The notes: generated from the sequence alone by a model not told the origin. Counted from the first letter of the stretch, positions 53,150 through 61,788 are shown. The stretch: 64,000 bases of DNA from Actinomadura luzonensis (GCF_022664455.2 NZ_JAKRKC020000001.1:682001-746000), one strand, 5' to 3'. Numbers and translations: made by a program.

Positions 53150-53635
53150 TCAAGGAGACGTAACGGGGCGGTAGCGGCCCCGCAGGCGGACCAGCGGCTG
53201 GAGGGCGGCCTCGACGTAGGCCACGTCCAGCACGGCCGCGATGAAAAGAGTGTGGTCGCCGGCCGGGACCACCGTCGTGGTCTCGGCCTCCAGCGCGGCC
53301 ACCCCGCCCGCGATCACCAGCGCCTCCGTGTGCGTCCCCCGGTGGTGCGGGAGCCCGGCGAGCAGGAGGCGGGCGCTGGGCCGGCCCGGGGTGGCGAAGC
53401 GGCTGGCGACGGCCGCCTGCCCCGCCGACAGCAGGGAGGCGGCCCAGCGGTCCCGCCGGAGCAGGACCTCCGCGAGGTAGCCGCCGGAGGCCAGGCTGAC
53501 CAGCACGAGCGGCGGCTCCAGGGAGACGGACATCAGCGTGGACACGGTGGTGCCGAGGTCGTCACGCCCGTCCCGCACGGTCACCACCGCGACCCCGCCG
53601 GCGAGCTGCGCCATCGCCTCCGTGAACTCGCCCAA
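53150..53635 (-). CDS. flavin reductase family (DIM6/NTAB-like) protein
   Basis: 161 aa, single FMN-binding split-barrel domain: MAQLAGGVAVVTVRDG, TVSTLMSVSLEPPLVLVSLA, RDRWAASLLSAGQAAVASRFA and DHTLFIAAVLDVAY. This family reduces FMN/FAD with NAD(P)H or serves as the reductase part of two-component monooxygenases. The start is a TTG only 3 bp after the stop of the substrate-binding-protein gene; an ATG seven codons later is an alternative with GGAGG too close. Last gene of the osmoprotectant ABC operon by position, an unusual partner. No monooxygenase nearby. Confidence 0.78.
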   Translation of the reverse strand: MGEFTEAMAQLAGGVAVVTVRDGRDDLGTTVSTLMSVSLEPPLVLVSLASGGYLAEVLLRRDRWAASLLSAGQAAVASRFATPGRPSARLLLAGLPHHRGTHTEALVIAGGVAALEAETTTVVPAGDHTLFIAAVLDVAYVEAALQPLVRLRGRYRPVTSP

Positions 53636-53638
53636 GGC

Positions 53639-54577
53639 TCAGGCCAGGCCGTTGGAGGTCAGCCAGTCCTTGGCCACCGTGGCGGGCTCGTCCTTGTTGA
53701 CGGAGATCTTCTGCATCATCTGCAGCAGCGAGTCCGTCGACAGCTTGGCCGAGACCGTGTTGAGGGTGGTCCTGATCGTGTCGGTCGCGCCCGCCTTGAA
53801 CAGCAGCGGGGTGACGTTCTGGGCCGGGAAGACGTTCTTGGTGTCCTGGAGCGGCACGAGGTTGTTGGCGGTCATCTTGGGGTCGGTGGTGAAGACGTTG
53901 CCGACCTGGATGGAGCCGTCCTTGAGCGCGTCGGCCGTGGTGGGGCCGGTCGGCTTCCACTCCTTGAACTCGATGCCGTAGACCTCCTTGAAGCGGGCCT
54001 CCCAGCGCTTCTTGAACTCCGGCGGCCCGCCCACGGTGAAGGTCTTGGAGACCTTGGCGAGGTCCTCCATCGTGTTCAGCGACTGCTTGGACTGGGTGTC
54101 CTTGGTGATGGAGAGGCTGTCCTTGTCCTCGGCCGGGGAGGAGTCGAGCACTTCCAGCTCGGCGGGCAGCTTCTCCTTCAGCGCCGCGTTGACCTCGTCG
54201 GTCGTGGCGGCGGTGGCCTTGAGGTCGATGAAGGCGAGCAGGTTGCCGTTGTACTCGGGCACGATGGTCAGCCCGCCGCTCTTGACCTGGTCGTAGACCG
54301 CCTCGCGGCTGCCGATGCGCGGCTTCTCCTCCACCTGGACGCCCTTGGCCTCCAGCGCCTGCGCGTAGATCGAGGCGAGCAGCGCGCTCTCGTCGAAGTC
54401 GAACGAGCCGATGACGGCCTTGCCCGCGGCGGCGCCTCCGCCCGAGGCCGAGCCGCTGGGCGCCGCGCTCGTGGTGTCGAGGGGGTTGCCCCCGCCGCCG
54501 GACCCGCCGCCGCCACAGGCGGACAGGGCGAGCACCGCCGAGATCAGCGTCCCCGCGATGCCGTACGTGCGTCTCAT
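53639..54577 (-). CDS. ABC transporter substrate-binding lipoprotein (osmoprotectant/quaternary amine)
   Basis: 312 aa. Lipoprotein signal with lipobox LSAC (Cys21) followed by a Gly/Ser spacer. OpuAC/ProX-type domain: IGSFDFDESALLASIYAQALEAKG, EEKPRIGSREAVYDQVKSGGLTIVPEYNGNLLAFIDL. Such proteins capture glycine betaine, choline or carnitine for the OpuC-type importer. Fourth gene of the operon ATPase-permease-permease-SBP, separated from the second permease by 39 bp. ATG start follows GGGAAAAG. Confidence 0.9.
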   Translation of the reverse strand: MRRTYGIAGTLISAVLALSACGGGGSGGGGNPLDTTSAAPSGSASGGGAAAGKAVIGSFDFDESALLASIYAQALEAKGVQVEEKPRIGSREAVYDQVKSGGLTIVPEYNGNLLAFIDLKATAATTDEVNAALKEKLPAELEVLDSSPAEDKDSLSITKDTQSKQSLNTMEDLAKVSKTFTVGGPPEFKKRWEARFKEVYGIEFKEWKPTGPTTADALKDGSIQVGNVFTTDPKMTANNLVPLQDTKNVFPAQNVTPLLFKAGATDTIRTTLNTVSAKLSTDSLLQMMQKISVNKDEPATVAKDWLTSNGLA

Positions 54578-54616
54578 CTTGCTTTTCCCTTCTAAAACGG
54601 GAGGTAATACAGGAGA

Positions 54617-55309
54617 CTATCGGACTTTCAGCCGCTGGCTCACCCCGGGCGAGACCGCCACCCTCTGGGCGAGCGTGAACAGGATCTGCACGACGAGCGC
54701 GAACAGCACAATCAGTACAGAACCCCCGACCACGCTGGCGTAATCCTTGGTCGCGAAACCGTCGATGATGTAGCGCCCGAGCCCGCCCAGCCCGGTGTAG
54801 GCCGCCACCGTCGTCGTCGCCACCACCTGGATCGCCGACAGCCGGCACCCGAGCAGGATCAGCGGCAGCGCGACCGGCACCAGCACCCGCCCGAGCACCT
54901 GGCCGCCGCGCAGCCCCATCCCGTACGCCGCGTCCCGCAGCTCGGGATCGACCCCCTTGATCCCCTCGAACGTGTTCACCAGGATCGGCGGCACCGACAA
55001 CAACACCAGCGGGATGATCACCGGCCAGATCGAGGCCGTGCCCAGCAGCAGCACGAACATCACCAGCAGGCCCAGCGTCGGCAGCGCCCTGGCCAGGTTC
55101 GCCGAGACGACCACCAGCACCTCGCCCCGCCCGGTGTGCCCGATGAGCAGCCCGAGCGGCACCGCGATCAGCACGGCCAGCACCAGCGCCAGCGCGGAGA
55201 ACTCCAGGTGCTCCAGCAGCCGCGCCGGGATGCTCCCCGGGCCCGACCAGTTCCCGGCCGTCCCGAAGAACTCCCCCAGCCAGGAGAAGAAGCTCGTCAG
55301 CCAGCTCAC
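54617..55309 (-). CDS. ABC transporter permease (osmoprotectant, second)
   Basis: 230 aa, about five membrane segments. EAA-like cytoplasmic loop ELRDAAYGMGLRGGQVLGRVLVPVALPLI and the start WLTSFFSWLGEFFGTAGNW are of OpuCB/OpuCD type. GTG start overlaps the TGA of the first permease (GTGA), so coupled. Forms the membrane channel with the first permease. Confidence 0.9.
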   Translation of the reverse strand: MSWLTSFFSWLGEFFGTAGNWSGPGSIPARLLEHLEFSALALVLAVLIAVPLGLLIGHTGRGEVLVVVSANLARALPTLGLLVMFVLLLGTASIWPVIIPLVLLSVPPILVNTFEGIKGVDPELRDAAYGMGLRGGQVLGRVLVPVALPLILLGCRLSAIQVVATTTVAAYTGLGGLGRYIIDGFATKDYASVVGGSVLIVLFALVVQILFTLAQRVAVSPGVSQRLKVR

Positions 55310-55986
55310 GTCGCCTGCCCCTTCCGCGCCCGGACCCACGGGGTCAGCAGCCGCTGCGCCAGCACGATCAGCGCGTCGGCGATCAGCGCCAGCACCACGA
55401 TCAGCACGATGCCGACGATCACCGGCGGCATGAACGGGTTCTGGTAGGCCCGCGTGAACAGCCCGCCGAGCCCGCCCTGCCCGATCAGCGCGCCCACGCT
55501 GACCAGGCTGATGCTGGACACGGCGACCACCCGCAGCCCGGCCAGCACCACCGGGACCGCGATCGGCAGCTCCACCAGCAGCAGCCGGCGCAGCGGCGTG
55601 AACCCCATCGCCACCGCCGACTGCCGCACGTGGTCGGGCACCGAGCGCAGCCCGTCCACCACGGCCGGGATGAGCACGGCCATGCCGTAGAAGGTGAGCG
55701 GGATGATCACCGTGGTCTGCGACAGCCCGGTCACCGAGATCAGCAGCATGAAGACCGGCAGCGACGGCAGCGCGTAGACCACGTTCATCAGGCCCGCCGT
55801 GGGCTGGTAGAGCCAGCGCCAGCGCGCGCAGGCGAGGCCCAGCGGCAGCGCCAGCACCAGCGAGAGCACGATCGGCACCAGGGACATCGTGAGGTGGTCG
55901 GTCAGCAGGTTCCTGATGCTGTCGGCCCGGCCGGTGTCCCAGTTGCGGCCGATCCACTCCCAGATCGAGGGAGGGCCGTCAGACAT
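55306..55986 (-). CDS. ABC transporter permease (osmoprotectant, first)
   Basis: 226 aa with about five membrane segments. IWEWIGRNWDTGRADSIRNLLTDH starts the protein, and the EAA loop is DHVRQSAVAMGFTPLRRLLLVELPIAVPVVL. It ends in a basic tail RLLTPWVRARKGQAT. ATG chosen inside the end of the ATPase gene (8-base overlap); an upstream start would add an arginine-rich out-of-family leader. Paralogue of the following permease; the two form the heterodimeric channel. Confidence 0.9.
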   Translation of the reverse strand: MSDGPPSIWEWIGRNWDTGRADSIRNLLTDHLTMSLVPIVLSLVLALPLGLACARWRWLYQPTAGLMNVVYALPSLPVFMLLISVTGLSQTTVIIPLTFYGMAVLIPAVVDGLRSVPDHVRQSAVAMGFTPLRRLLLVELPIAVPVVLAGLRVVAVSSISLVSVGALIGQGGLGGLFTRAYQNPFMPPVIVGIVLIVVLALIADALIVLAQRLLTPWVRARKGQAT

Positions 55987-57037
55987 CGGCCGCCTCCGCG
56001 AGCGCCTGGTCCAGGCTCTCCCTGGTGGCCACGCCGACGACCTTGCCGCCCTCGTCCACGGCCACCGCACAGCCGGAGGGCGACAGCAGCGCCGCGTCCA
56101 GGGCCGCGCGCAGCGAGTCGCGGCCGAAGACGAAGGCGCCGAAGCGCTCCAGCTCGCCGGGGCGCGCCCCGGACGCCCAGCCGACCGGCCGGCCCGCGCC
56201 GTCCACGACCAGGACCCAGGGCTCGGAGGTGCCGCGCTCGGCCCCCTCCTCGACGGTCAGGTCCGTACGCAGCCGCAGCCCGTCCGTGGGGACGAACTGC
56301 AGCCGCCGGATGCCCCGGTCGTGCCCCAGGAACTCGCGCACGAAGTCGTCGGCCGGCTCCGACAGCAGCGTCCTCGGGTCGGCGAGCTGCGCCAGCTTCC
56401 CGCCCACGCGCAGCACCGCCACCCGGTCGCCGAGCTTGATGGCCTCGTCGATGTCGTGGGTGACGAAGACGATGGTCTTCTGCAGCTCCGCCTGCAGCCG
56501 CAGCAGCTCCTCCTGGAGGCTCGTCCGCACGATCGGGTCGACCGCGCTGAACGGCTCGTCCATGAGCAGCACGGGCGGGTCGGCGGCGAGCGCCCGCGCC
56601 ACTCCGACGCGCTGCTGCTGCCCGCCGGAGAGCTGGAACGGGTAGCGCCCGGCCAGCGCCGGGTCCAGCCCGACGCGCTCCAGCAGCTCCATGGCCCGCG
56701 CGCGGGCCTTCTTCTTGTCCCAGCCGAGCAGGTACGGGACGGTCGCGATGTTGTCCACGATCTTGCGGTGCGGGAACAGGCCGGCCTGCTGGATGACGTA
56801 GCCGATGCCGCGCCGCAGCGTCGGCGGGTCGATGCCCTGGACCGGCTTCCCGTCGAGGAGGATCCGGCCCTCGCTGGCCTCGATCATGCGGTTGATCATC
56901 CGCAGGGACGTCGTCTTGCCGCACCCGGAGGGGCCGACCAGGACGGTGATCTCCCCCGTGGGCGCCTCCAGGCTGAGGGAGTCAACCGCCACCGTGCCGT
57001 CCGGATAGCGTTTGGTGACAGCGTCGAATGTGATCAC
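55979..57037 (-). CDS. ABC transporter ATPase with CBS domains (osmoprotectant)
   Basis: 352 aa. Walker A GPSGCGKTTS, Q-loop YVIQQAGLFPH, signature LSGGQQQRVG, Walker B PPVLLMDEP, H-loop FVTHDIDEA. The C-terminal ~110 residues are a CBS-like pair (residues about 240-350) as in OpuA/ProV ATPases, where they sense ionic strength. Drives import of betaine-like solutes. GTG at 57037 is chosen: GAGAGGT lies upstream and MITF-like relatives start here. First gene of the five-gene operon. An inverted repeat lies 16 bp upstream. Confidence 0.93.
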   Translation of the reverse strand: MITFDAVTKRYPDGTVAVDSLSLEAPTGEITVLVGPSGCGKTTSLRMINRMIEASEGRILLDGKPVQGIDPPTLRRGIGYVIQQAGLFPHRKIVDNIATVPYLLGWDKKKARARAMELLERVGLDPALAGRYPFQLSGGQQQRVGVARALAADPPVLLMDEPFSAVDPIVRTSLQEELLRLQAELQKTIVFVTHDIDEAIKLGDRVAVLRVGGKLAQLADPRTLLSEPADDFVREFLGHDRGIRRLQFVPTDGLRLRTDLTVEEGAERGTSEPWVLVVDGAGRPVGWASGARPGELERFGAFVFGRDSLRAALDAALLSPSGCAVAVDEGGKVVGVATRESLDQALAEAADV

Positions 57038-57052
57038 GCGTGACCTCTCGCT

Positions 57053-57081
57053 CGTGGCAGGGCCGCGGCCCCCGTGCCACG
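57053..57081. promoter_or_regulatory. inverted repeat before osmoprotectant operon
   Basis: CGTGGCA and TGCCACG (7-bp arms) flank a 15-bp centre that itself contains the palindrome GGCCGCGGCC. It ends 16 bp before the ATPase start and might be an operator or leader hairpin. Confidence 0.4.
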
Positions 57082-57300
57082 ACCGCCGCATGATCTCTGG
57101 TGGACCAACAGACTACGGCGGTCGTCACGGGCATGTCGTGCCGGGCTGAGGTTAAACGCTTCACTGACCAGGCTTATTTACTTAAATGTGGATCTGGTAG
57201 TGCGCCGAACCGGTCTGTGTTGGCATGATTGCCTCCACAATCTCCTGACGCGCACCCCCATCACCCTCAGCGTCCGCACCCAGCAAGAGGATCCGGCCCC

Positions 57301-58836
57301 GTGTCCCAGCCGCTCACCGATCAGCGCCCACGCGCCGAACTGATCGCAGAGCTCTACGACCGCCATGCCGCCGGGCTGTTCGCGTACTGCGCCGACCAGC
57401 TCGGCGACCTCGGCTCCGCCTCCGACGTCCTGCTGACGGTGCTCAACGCCGTCCCGGCCACGGAGCCGCCCCGCGCCGCTCTCTACGCGCTCGCCCGCCG
57501 CGAGCTCCACCGGCGTGACGTCGTCTACGCCCCGCCCGCCGTGGACCCCCTCATCGACCCGGCCACCGCGCTCGTCGAGCGCACCCTGCGCGAGCTGCGC
57601 CCCCACCAGCGCGAGGTGCTGGTGCTGTGCGCGGTGTGCGGGCTCAGCAAGGCCGAGCTGGCGTGGGTGCTCGGCGTCGCCCCCGACACCGCCGAGGAGC
57701 TGGCCGTCAGCGCAGGGCACGGCTTCCGCCACGCCCTCGGCGCCGCACTGGCCTCGACCGGCGGCCGCGTGCCCAAGCCGGTCGCCGACGTCTACGGCGC
57801 GCTCACCGTGGCGCCGCTGCCGGACGTCCTCGGCCGCCTGCCCTGGCCGCAGCCGCCCGGCGCGCTGCGCATCCACTTCGCCGGCTCCCGGCCGGCCGCG
57901 CCCGCCCCGCTGTTCGTCAAGCCGCGCTGGCCCAGCCCGCCGGTGTGGCCGCAGCCGCTGGCCGAGGCCGACCCGGCGAGCAGCACGGTGATCTTTCCCG
58001 CCGAGCTGCTGACGCCGCCGACGCCGTCCCGGGTGGCCGAGCACGACGCCACGACGGCCCCGATGCCCAAGGTACGCGGGCCGCTGGGCCCCCCGCAGAA
58101 CCGCCCGCTGGGCCCCCCGCCGGGCCTCGGCCGGCCGCTCAGGGACCCGCTCGCGGCGTTCGACGCCCGCAGGGGGTCCGCCGCGCCGGCCGGCGCCGAG
58201 CGGCCGTTCTTCATGGCCGCGCCGCCGGAGGACGGGCCGCAGCCGTTCGCGACCGGCGACGTGCTGCTGCCCCGGGACTCGGCGGAGCCGTACGCGACGG
58301 GCGACGTGCTGCTGCCCGGCGACCCCGCGCCCTTCCCGCCCGCGCCGGAGCCGTCCCGCGGCGGGCTGCGCCGGCCCCGGCCGGAGCGCCGCTCGCAGCC
58401 CTCGCCCGCCGAGGACGTGCTGGTGCACAAGGGCCCGGCCCGCCCGCTCCCGCAGCAGGACGGCCTGCCCCGGGAGACCGCCCCGCTGTTCCAGCCGCGC
58501 GCCAAGCCGCGCGCCAAGCCCCCCGCCGAGCCCCCCGCCGGGGCCGGCGGCAAGCAGGGCAAGCAGGGCAAGCCCGCCGGCGAGCCGGTCTACCGGATGC
58601 CGCTCTGGGAGGAGCCGGGCGGCGACGCCCGGCCGGCGGAGTCGCCGCTGGCCCCGCGCCCGGTCCGCGCCCGGCCCGCGCCGAAGCGCCGCCCCGAGCT
58701 GAAGCCCCGCCCGGACAAGACCCGCCGCCGCAAGGAACGCCACTACGACTGGGTGTGGGAGCTCATCGGCTTCCTGGTCTGCGTGGCGATCGCGATGATC
58801 GTGTTCTTCTCCCTGCCCAACATCTTCAACGGTTAG
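57301..58836 (+). CDS. sigma-like protein with Pro-rich linker and C-terminal membrane anchor
   Basis: 511 aa. Residues about 1-155 look like an ECF sigma factor: RAELIAELYDRHAAGLFAYCADQLGD (region 2-like) and RTLRELRPHQREVLVLCAVCGLSKAELAWVLG (region 4-like). The middle (about 160-480) is Pro/Arg-rich with ATGDVLLP repeats and PLGPP repeats. The end is one transmembrane helix ELIGFLVCVAIAMIVFFSLP followed by NIFNG. So the sigma-like part would be tethered to the inner face of the membrane. GTG start follows AAGAGGA. Whether it is an active sigma factor is open: region 2 is short and the -10 recognition residues are unclear. Confidence 0.75.
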   Translation: MSQPLTDQRPRAELIAELYDRHAAGLFAYCADQLGDLGSASDVLLTVLNAVPATEPPRAALYALARRELHRRDVVYAPPAVDPLIDPATALVERTLRELRPHQREVLVLCAVCGLSKAELAWVLGVAPDTAEELAVSAGHGFRHALGAALASTGGRVPKPVADVYGALTVAPLPDVLGRLPWPQPPGALRIHFAGSRPAAPAPLFVKPRWPSPPVWPQPLAEADPASSTVIFPAELLTPPTPSRVAEHDATTAPMPKVRGPLGPPQNRPLGPPPGLGRPLRDPLAAFDARRGSAAPAGAERPFFMAAPPEDGPQPFATGDVLLPRDSAEPYATGDVLLPGDPAPFPPAPEPSRGGLRRPRPERRSQPSPAEDVLVHKGPARPLPQQDGLPRETAPLFQPRAKPRAKPPAEPPAGAGGKQGKQGKPAGEPVYRMPLWEEPGGDARPAESPLAPRPVRARPAPKRRPELKPRPDKTRRRKERHYDWVWELIGFLVCVAIAMIVFFSLPNIFNG

Positions 58837-59702
58837 AGGCCCGGCAACGCGGCGAGGCGGTCCTCGTCGGCGAGGATGTCGATGGCGACCACCTTGCCGC
58901 CCGCCACGGTGAAGGCCATGACCGACAGCGGCCGCCCCTCGGGCGCGGTGAGCACCCCGGCCACGCCGTTGACCAGCACCGGCCGCACGTACGCGGCGAA
59001 CCGCCGGAACGTGAACGCGCGCCCGGCGACCTCCAGCGCCCCGCGCACCTCCAGCCAGGTCCGCGGCCGGCCGCCGTTGTCGGCCCGCAGCACGACGTCC
59101 GGGTCCAGGACGGCGACCAGCGCCTCGAAGTCGCCCGCCCGCGAGGCGGCCATGAAGGCGTCCACGACCTCGCGCTGCCGGCCGAGGTCGGGGTCCGGCG
59201 TGACGGCGGCCCCCTGCACCCGGCGGCGGGCCCGGCTGGCGAGCTGCCGGGTCGCGGCCGGGGTGCGGTCCACGATCGGGGCGATCTCGTCGAAGGGCAC
59301 CGCGAACATGTCGTGCAGCACGAACGCCAGCCGCTCGGCCGGGTCCAGCGTCTGGAGCACGACCAGCAGCGCGAGCCCGACCGAGTCGGACAGCACCGCC
59401 TCGCTCTCCGGGTCCACCCGCTCGGGCGAGGTCACCACGGGGTCGGGCATGGCCGGCTCCAGCGGCTCCTCGCCCCGGGTGCGGCGGGAGCGCAGCATGT
59501 TGAGGCAGACCCGGCCGACGACCGTGGTGAGCCAGCCGCCCAGGTTGACCACGTCGGCCGTGTCGGAGCGCTCCAGCCGCAGCCACGCCTCCTGCACCGC
59601 GTCGTCCGCCTCGGCGAGCGAGCCCAGCATCCGGTACGCCACCGCGCGCAGATGATCCCGATGCGCCTCGAAGACGGCGGTCAGATCTTTTTCTTCGTTC
59701 AT
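58833..59702 (-). CDS. sigJ: ECF41-family RNA polymerase sigma factor (SigJ-like)
   Basis: 289 aa. Sigma region 2 (residues about 10-75, YRMLGSLAEADDAVQEAWLRLE), region 4 (about 110-165, LDPAERLAFVLHDMFAVPFDEIAPIV) and a C-terminal SnoaL-like domain (about 175-289). The ECF41 fingerprints are present in diverged form: NGGRP for DGGGK/R and DEDRL for NPDKL. In ECF41 this extension acts as a built-in regulator instead of an anti-sigma factor. Divergent from a carboxymuconolactone-decarboxylase gene, its usual target. ATG start; GAAGGAGAA upstream. Its 3' end overlaps the sigma-like gene by 4 bp. Confidence 0.92.
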   Translation of the reverse strand: MNEEKDLTAVFEAHRDHLRAVAYRMLGSLAEADDAVQEAWLRLERSDTADVVNLGGWLTTVVGRVCLNMLRSRRTRGEEPLEPAMPDPVVTSPERVDPESEAVLSDSVGLALLVVLQTLDPAERLAFVLHDMFAVPFDEIAPIVDRTPAATRQLASRARRRVQGAAVTPDPDLGRQREVVDAFMAASRAGDFEALVAVLDPDVVLRADNGGRPRTWLEVRGALEVAGRAFTFRRFAAYVRPVLVNGVAGVLTAPEGRPLSVMAFTVAGGKVVAIDILADEDRLAALPGL

Positions 59703-59703
59703 C

Positions 59704-59730
59704 GGTCACATTCTCCTTCGCTGCCGGTTC
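59704..59730 (+). promoter_or_regulatory. candidate ECF41 promoter for the CMD gene
   Basis: GGTCACA (59704-59710), 16 bases, then GTTC (59727-59730), facing the CMD gene. The ECF41 consensus is TGTCACA-n16-CGTC; the -35 matches 6 of 7 and the -10 two of four. Location 44 bp before the CMD start is right for a promoter. Confidence 0.45.
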
Positions 59731-59773
59731 ATAGCGGTGATCGGCCCCATCAACCGGAAACGTGGAGAACATC

Positions 59774-60232
59774 ATGGAAGCACGCATGGGCAACCCCGCC
59801 TTCGTCGTCCCCGGCGCGATGCAGGCGTTGCAGGCGCTCGGCAGGAGCGTCCACGACGCGGGCCTGCCGGCCGGGCTGCTCGACCTCGTCTACACGCGGG
59901 CCAGCCAGATCAACGGCTGCGGCGTGTGCCTGGAGATGCACGCGCGCGACATGAAGAAGAACGGCGAGAGCGACGAGCGCGTCTGGACGCTGGCCGGCTG
60001 GCGGGACGCGCCCTACTTCACCGACGAGGAGCGGGCGGCGCTGGCGCTCACCGAGGCCGTGACCCGGCAGGCCGACCACCCGGACGCCGTCACCGACGAG
60101 ATCTGGAGCGACGCCGCCGACCACTTCGACGAGAAGCAGCTCGGCGCGCTCGTCCTGGCGATCGCCTCGATCAACGTCTGGAACCGCCTGAACGCCACCA
60201 CCCGCCAGGTCGCGGGCGCCTGGAAGCCCTGA
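59774..60232 (+). CDS. carboxymuconolactone decarboxylase family (AhpD-like) protein
   Basis: 152 aa. Alkylhydroperoxidase-type core with the redox pair CGVC in NGCGVCLEMHARDM, preceded by TRASQ, followed by WRDAPYFTDEERAALALTEAVT. The C-C-H arrangement matches AhpD-like peroxidase relatives rather than true decarboxylases. ATG start with GGAG 7 bp upstream; the GTG four codons before lacks an RBS. Encoded divergently from the ECF41 sigma factor, the conserved partnership of that sigma group, so it is probably its regulon member under oxidative or related stress. Confidence 0.9.
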   Translation: MEARMGNPAFVVPGAMQALQALGRSVHDAGLPAGLLDLVYTRASQINGCGVCLEMHARDMKKNGESDERVWTLAGWRDAPYFTDEERAALALTEAVTRQADHPDAVTDEIWSDAADHFDEKQLGALVLAIASINVWNRLNATTRQVAGAWKP

Positions 60233-60235
60233 CCC

Positions 60236-61402
60236 CTAACCGGCCGACAGGATCAGCCCGCTGGTCGGCACGCCGGTGCCCGCCGTGACCAGGACGTTCG
60301 CGACACCGCCGAGCTGGTTGGCGGCGGTGCCGCGGATCTGGCGGACCGCCTCGGCGATGCCGTTCATGCCGTGGATGTACGCCTCCCCGAGCTGCCCGCC
60401 GTGCGGGTTGACCGGGAGGCGGCCGTCCAGCTCGATCCCGCCGTCCGCGACCAGGCCGGGGGCCTCGCCGCGGCCGCAGAAGCCCAGCTCCTCAAGCTGG
60501 GCCAGGACGAACGGGGTGAAGTGGTCGTACAGGATGGCGGTCCTGATGTCGGCCGGCGACAGGCCGGACATCTCCCAGAGCCGCCGCCCGACGACCCCCA
60601 TCTCCGGCAGGCCGCTCATGTCGTCGCGGTAGTAGCTGGTCATCATCAGCTGGCCGGCCGCCGAGCCCTGCGCGGCGGCCGTGATGACGGCGGGCGACCT
60701 GCGGAGGTCGCGGGCGCGCTCGGCCGAGGTCACCACCAGGGCCACCGCGCCGTCGCTCTCCTGGCAGCAGTCGAGCAGGTGCAGCGGCTCGACGATCCAG
60801 CGCGAGGACTGGTGCTCCTCCAGCGTGATCGGCCGGCCGTGGAACCAGGCGGCCGGGTTGGTCGCGGCGTGCCGGCGCATCGCCACCGCGACCCGGCCGA
60901 AGTCCTCGGAGGTGGCGCCGAAGGTGTGCATGTAACGGCGGGCGAACATGGCGACCCAGGCCGCCGGGGTCATCAGCCCGAACGGCACGTGCCAGCTCAT
61001 CTCCAGCCCCTGCGAGGTCGGCTGGCCGCCGAGCCCGGCGTTCGGCTGGCCGAAGCGGCGGCCCGAGCGTTCGTTGAAGGCCCGGTAGCAGACGACCGTG
61101 CGGGCCGTGCCGGTGGCCACGGCCATGGCCGCGTGCGCGACCGTGCCGCAGGCCGCGCCGCCGCCGTACTCGACGCGGGAGAAGAACGTCAGGTCGCCGA
61201 TGCCGGTCTCGCGGGCGACCGCGATCTCCTGGTTGGCGTCCTGGGTGAAGGTGACCAGGCCGTCCACGTCGGCCGGTGACAGGCCGGCGTCGTCCAGCGC
61301 CGCCAGCACGGCCTCGGCGGCGAGGCGCAGCTCCGAACGTCCGGACTCCTTGCTGAACTCGGTGGCGCCGATGCCCACCACGGCCGCGCGTCCGCTCAAC
61401 AC
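60236..61402 (-). CDS. ltp2: lipid-transfer-like thiolase fold aldolase (steroid side chain)
   Basis: 388 aa. Thiolase-superfamily protein of the SCP-x/Ltp type: AVVGIGATEFSKESGRSE, EYGGGAACGTVAHAAMAVA, CQESDGAVALVV, NPHGGQLGEAYIHGMNGI. In mycobacteria Ltp2 with the DUF35 part of ChsH2 performs the retro-aldol step that releases propionyl-CoA from the 17-hydroxy-pregnene-carboxyl-CoA intermediate. Length matches (386 aa in M. tuberculosis). GTG start overlaps chsH1 by 7 bases. Last gene of the cluster and convergent with the CMD gene. Confidence 0.88.
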   Translation of the reverse strand: MLSGRAAVVGIGATEFSKESGRSELRLAAEAVLAALDDAGLSPADVDGLVTFTQDANQEIAVARETGIGDLTFFSRVEYGGGAACGTVAHAAMAVATGTARTVVCYRAFNERSGRRFGQPNAGLGGQPTSQGLEMSWHVPFGLMTPAAWVAMFARRYMHTFGATSEDFGRVAVAMRRHAATNPAAWFHGRPITLEEHQSSRWIVEPLHLLDCCQESDGAVALVVTSAERARDLRRSPAVITAAAQGSAAGQLMMTSYYRDDMSGLPEMGVVGRRLWEMSGLSPADIRTAILYDHFTPFVLAQLEELGFCGRGEAPGLVADGGIELDGRLPVNPHGGQLGEAYIHGMNGIAEAVRQIRGTAANQLGGVANVLVTAGTGVPTSGLILSAG

Positions 61403-61788
61403 GGGTTCTCCCCCTCGGGCAGGCTCAGGACGACGGTGCCGACCGCGTGGTCACCCAGGCTGACCGCGCCGCGCACCTCGACGGTCAGCTCGCCGCCGGA
61501 CCGCGACACGACGCTGCCGCGCAAGCTCAGCCGGTCCCCCGCGTACGCGGGCACGCCCAGCTTGACGTTGATCCGCCGGACCACGGCCGCCGGGCCCGCC
61601 CAGTCGGTGACGTACCGCTCGACCAGGCCCATCGTGGTCAGGATGTTGAGGAAGATGTCCGCCGAGCCCTGGGCGCGGGCCAGCGCCGGGTCGTGGTGGA
61701 CGGGCGTGAAGTCCATGGTGGCGAGCGCCGTGGAGACGACCATGGTGGGCGTCAGCTCGATCGACAGCTCGGGCAGCGCCTCGCTCAT
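61396..61788 (-). CDS. chsH1: MaoC-like enoyl-CoA hydratase subunit ChsH1
   Basis: 130 aa hotdog-fold protein. The hydratase-2 motif DFTPVHHDPALARAQGSADIF keeps the catalytic Asp and His. It would pair with the MaoC-like N-domain of ChsH2 to hydrate the 3-oxo-4,17-pregnadiene-20-carboxyl-CoA type intermediate. Length agrees with mycobacterial ChsH1 (129 aa). ATG start overlaps chsH2 by 4 bases (ATGA). Confidence 0.88.
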   Translation of the reverse strand: MSEALPELSIELTPTMVVSTALATMDFTPVHHDPALARAQGSADIFLNILTTMGLVERYVTDWAGPAAVVRRINVKLGVPAYAGDRLSLRGSVVSRSGGELTVEVRGAVSLGDHAVGTVVLSLPEGENPC

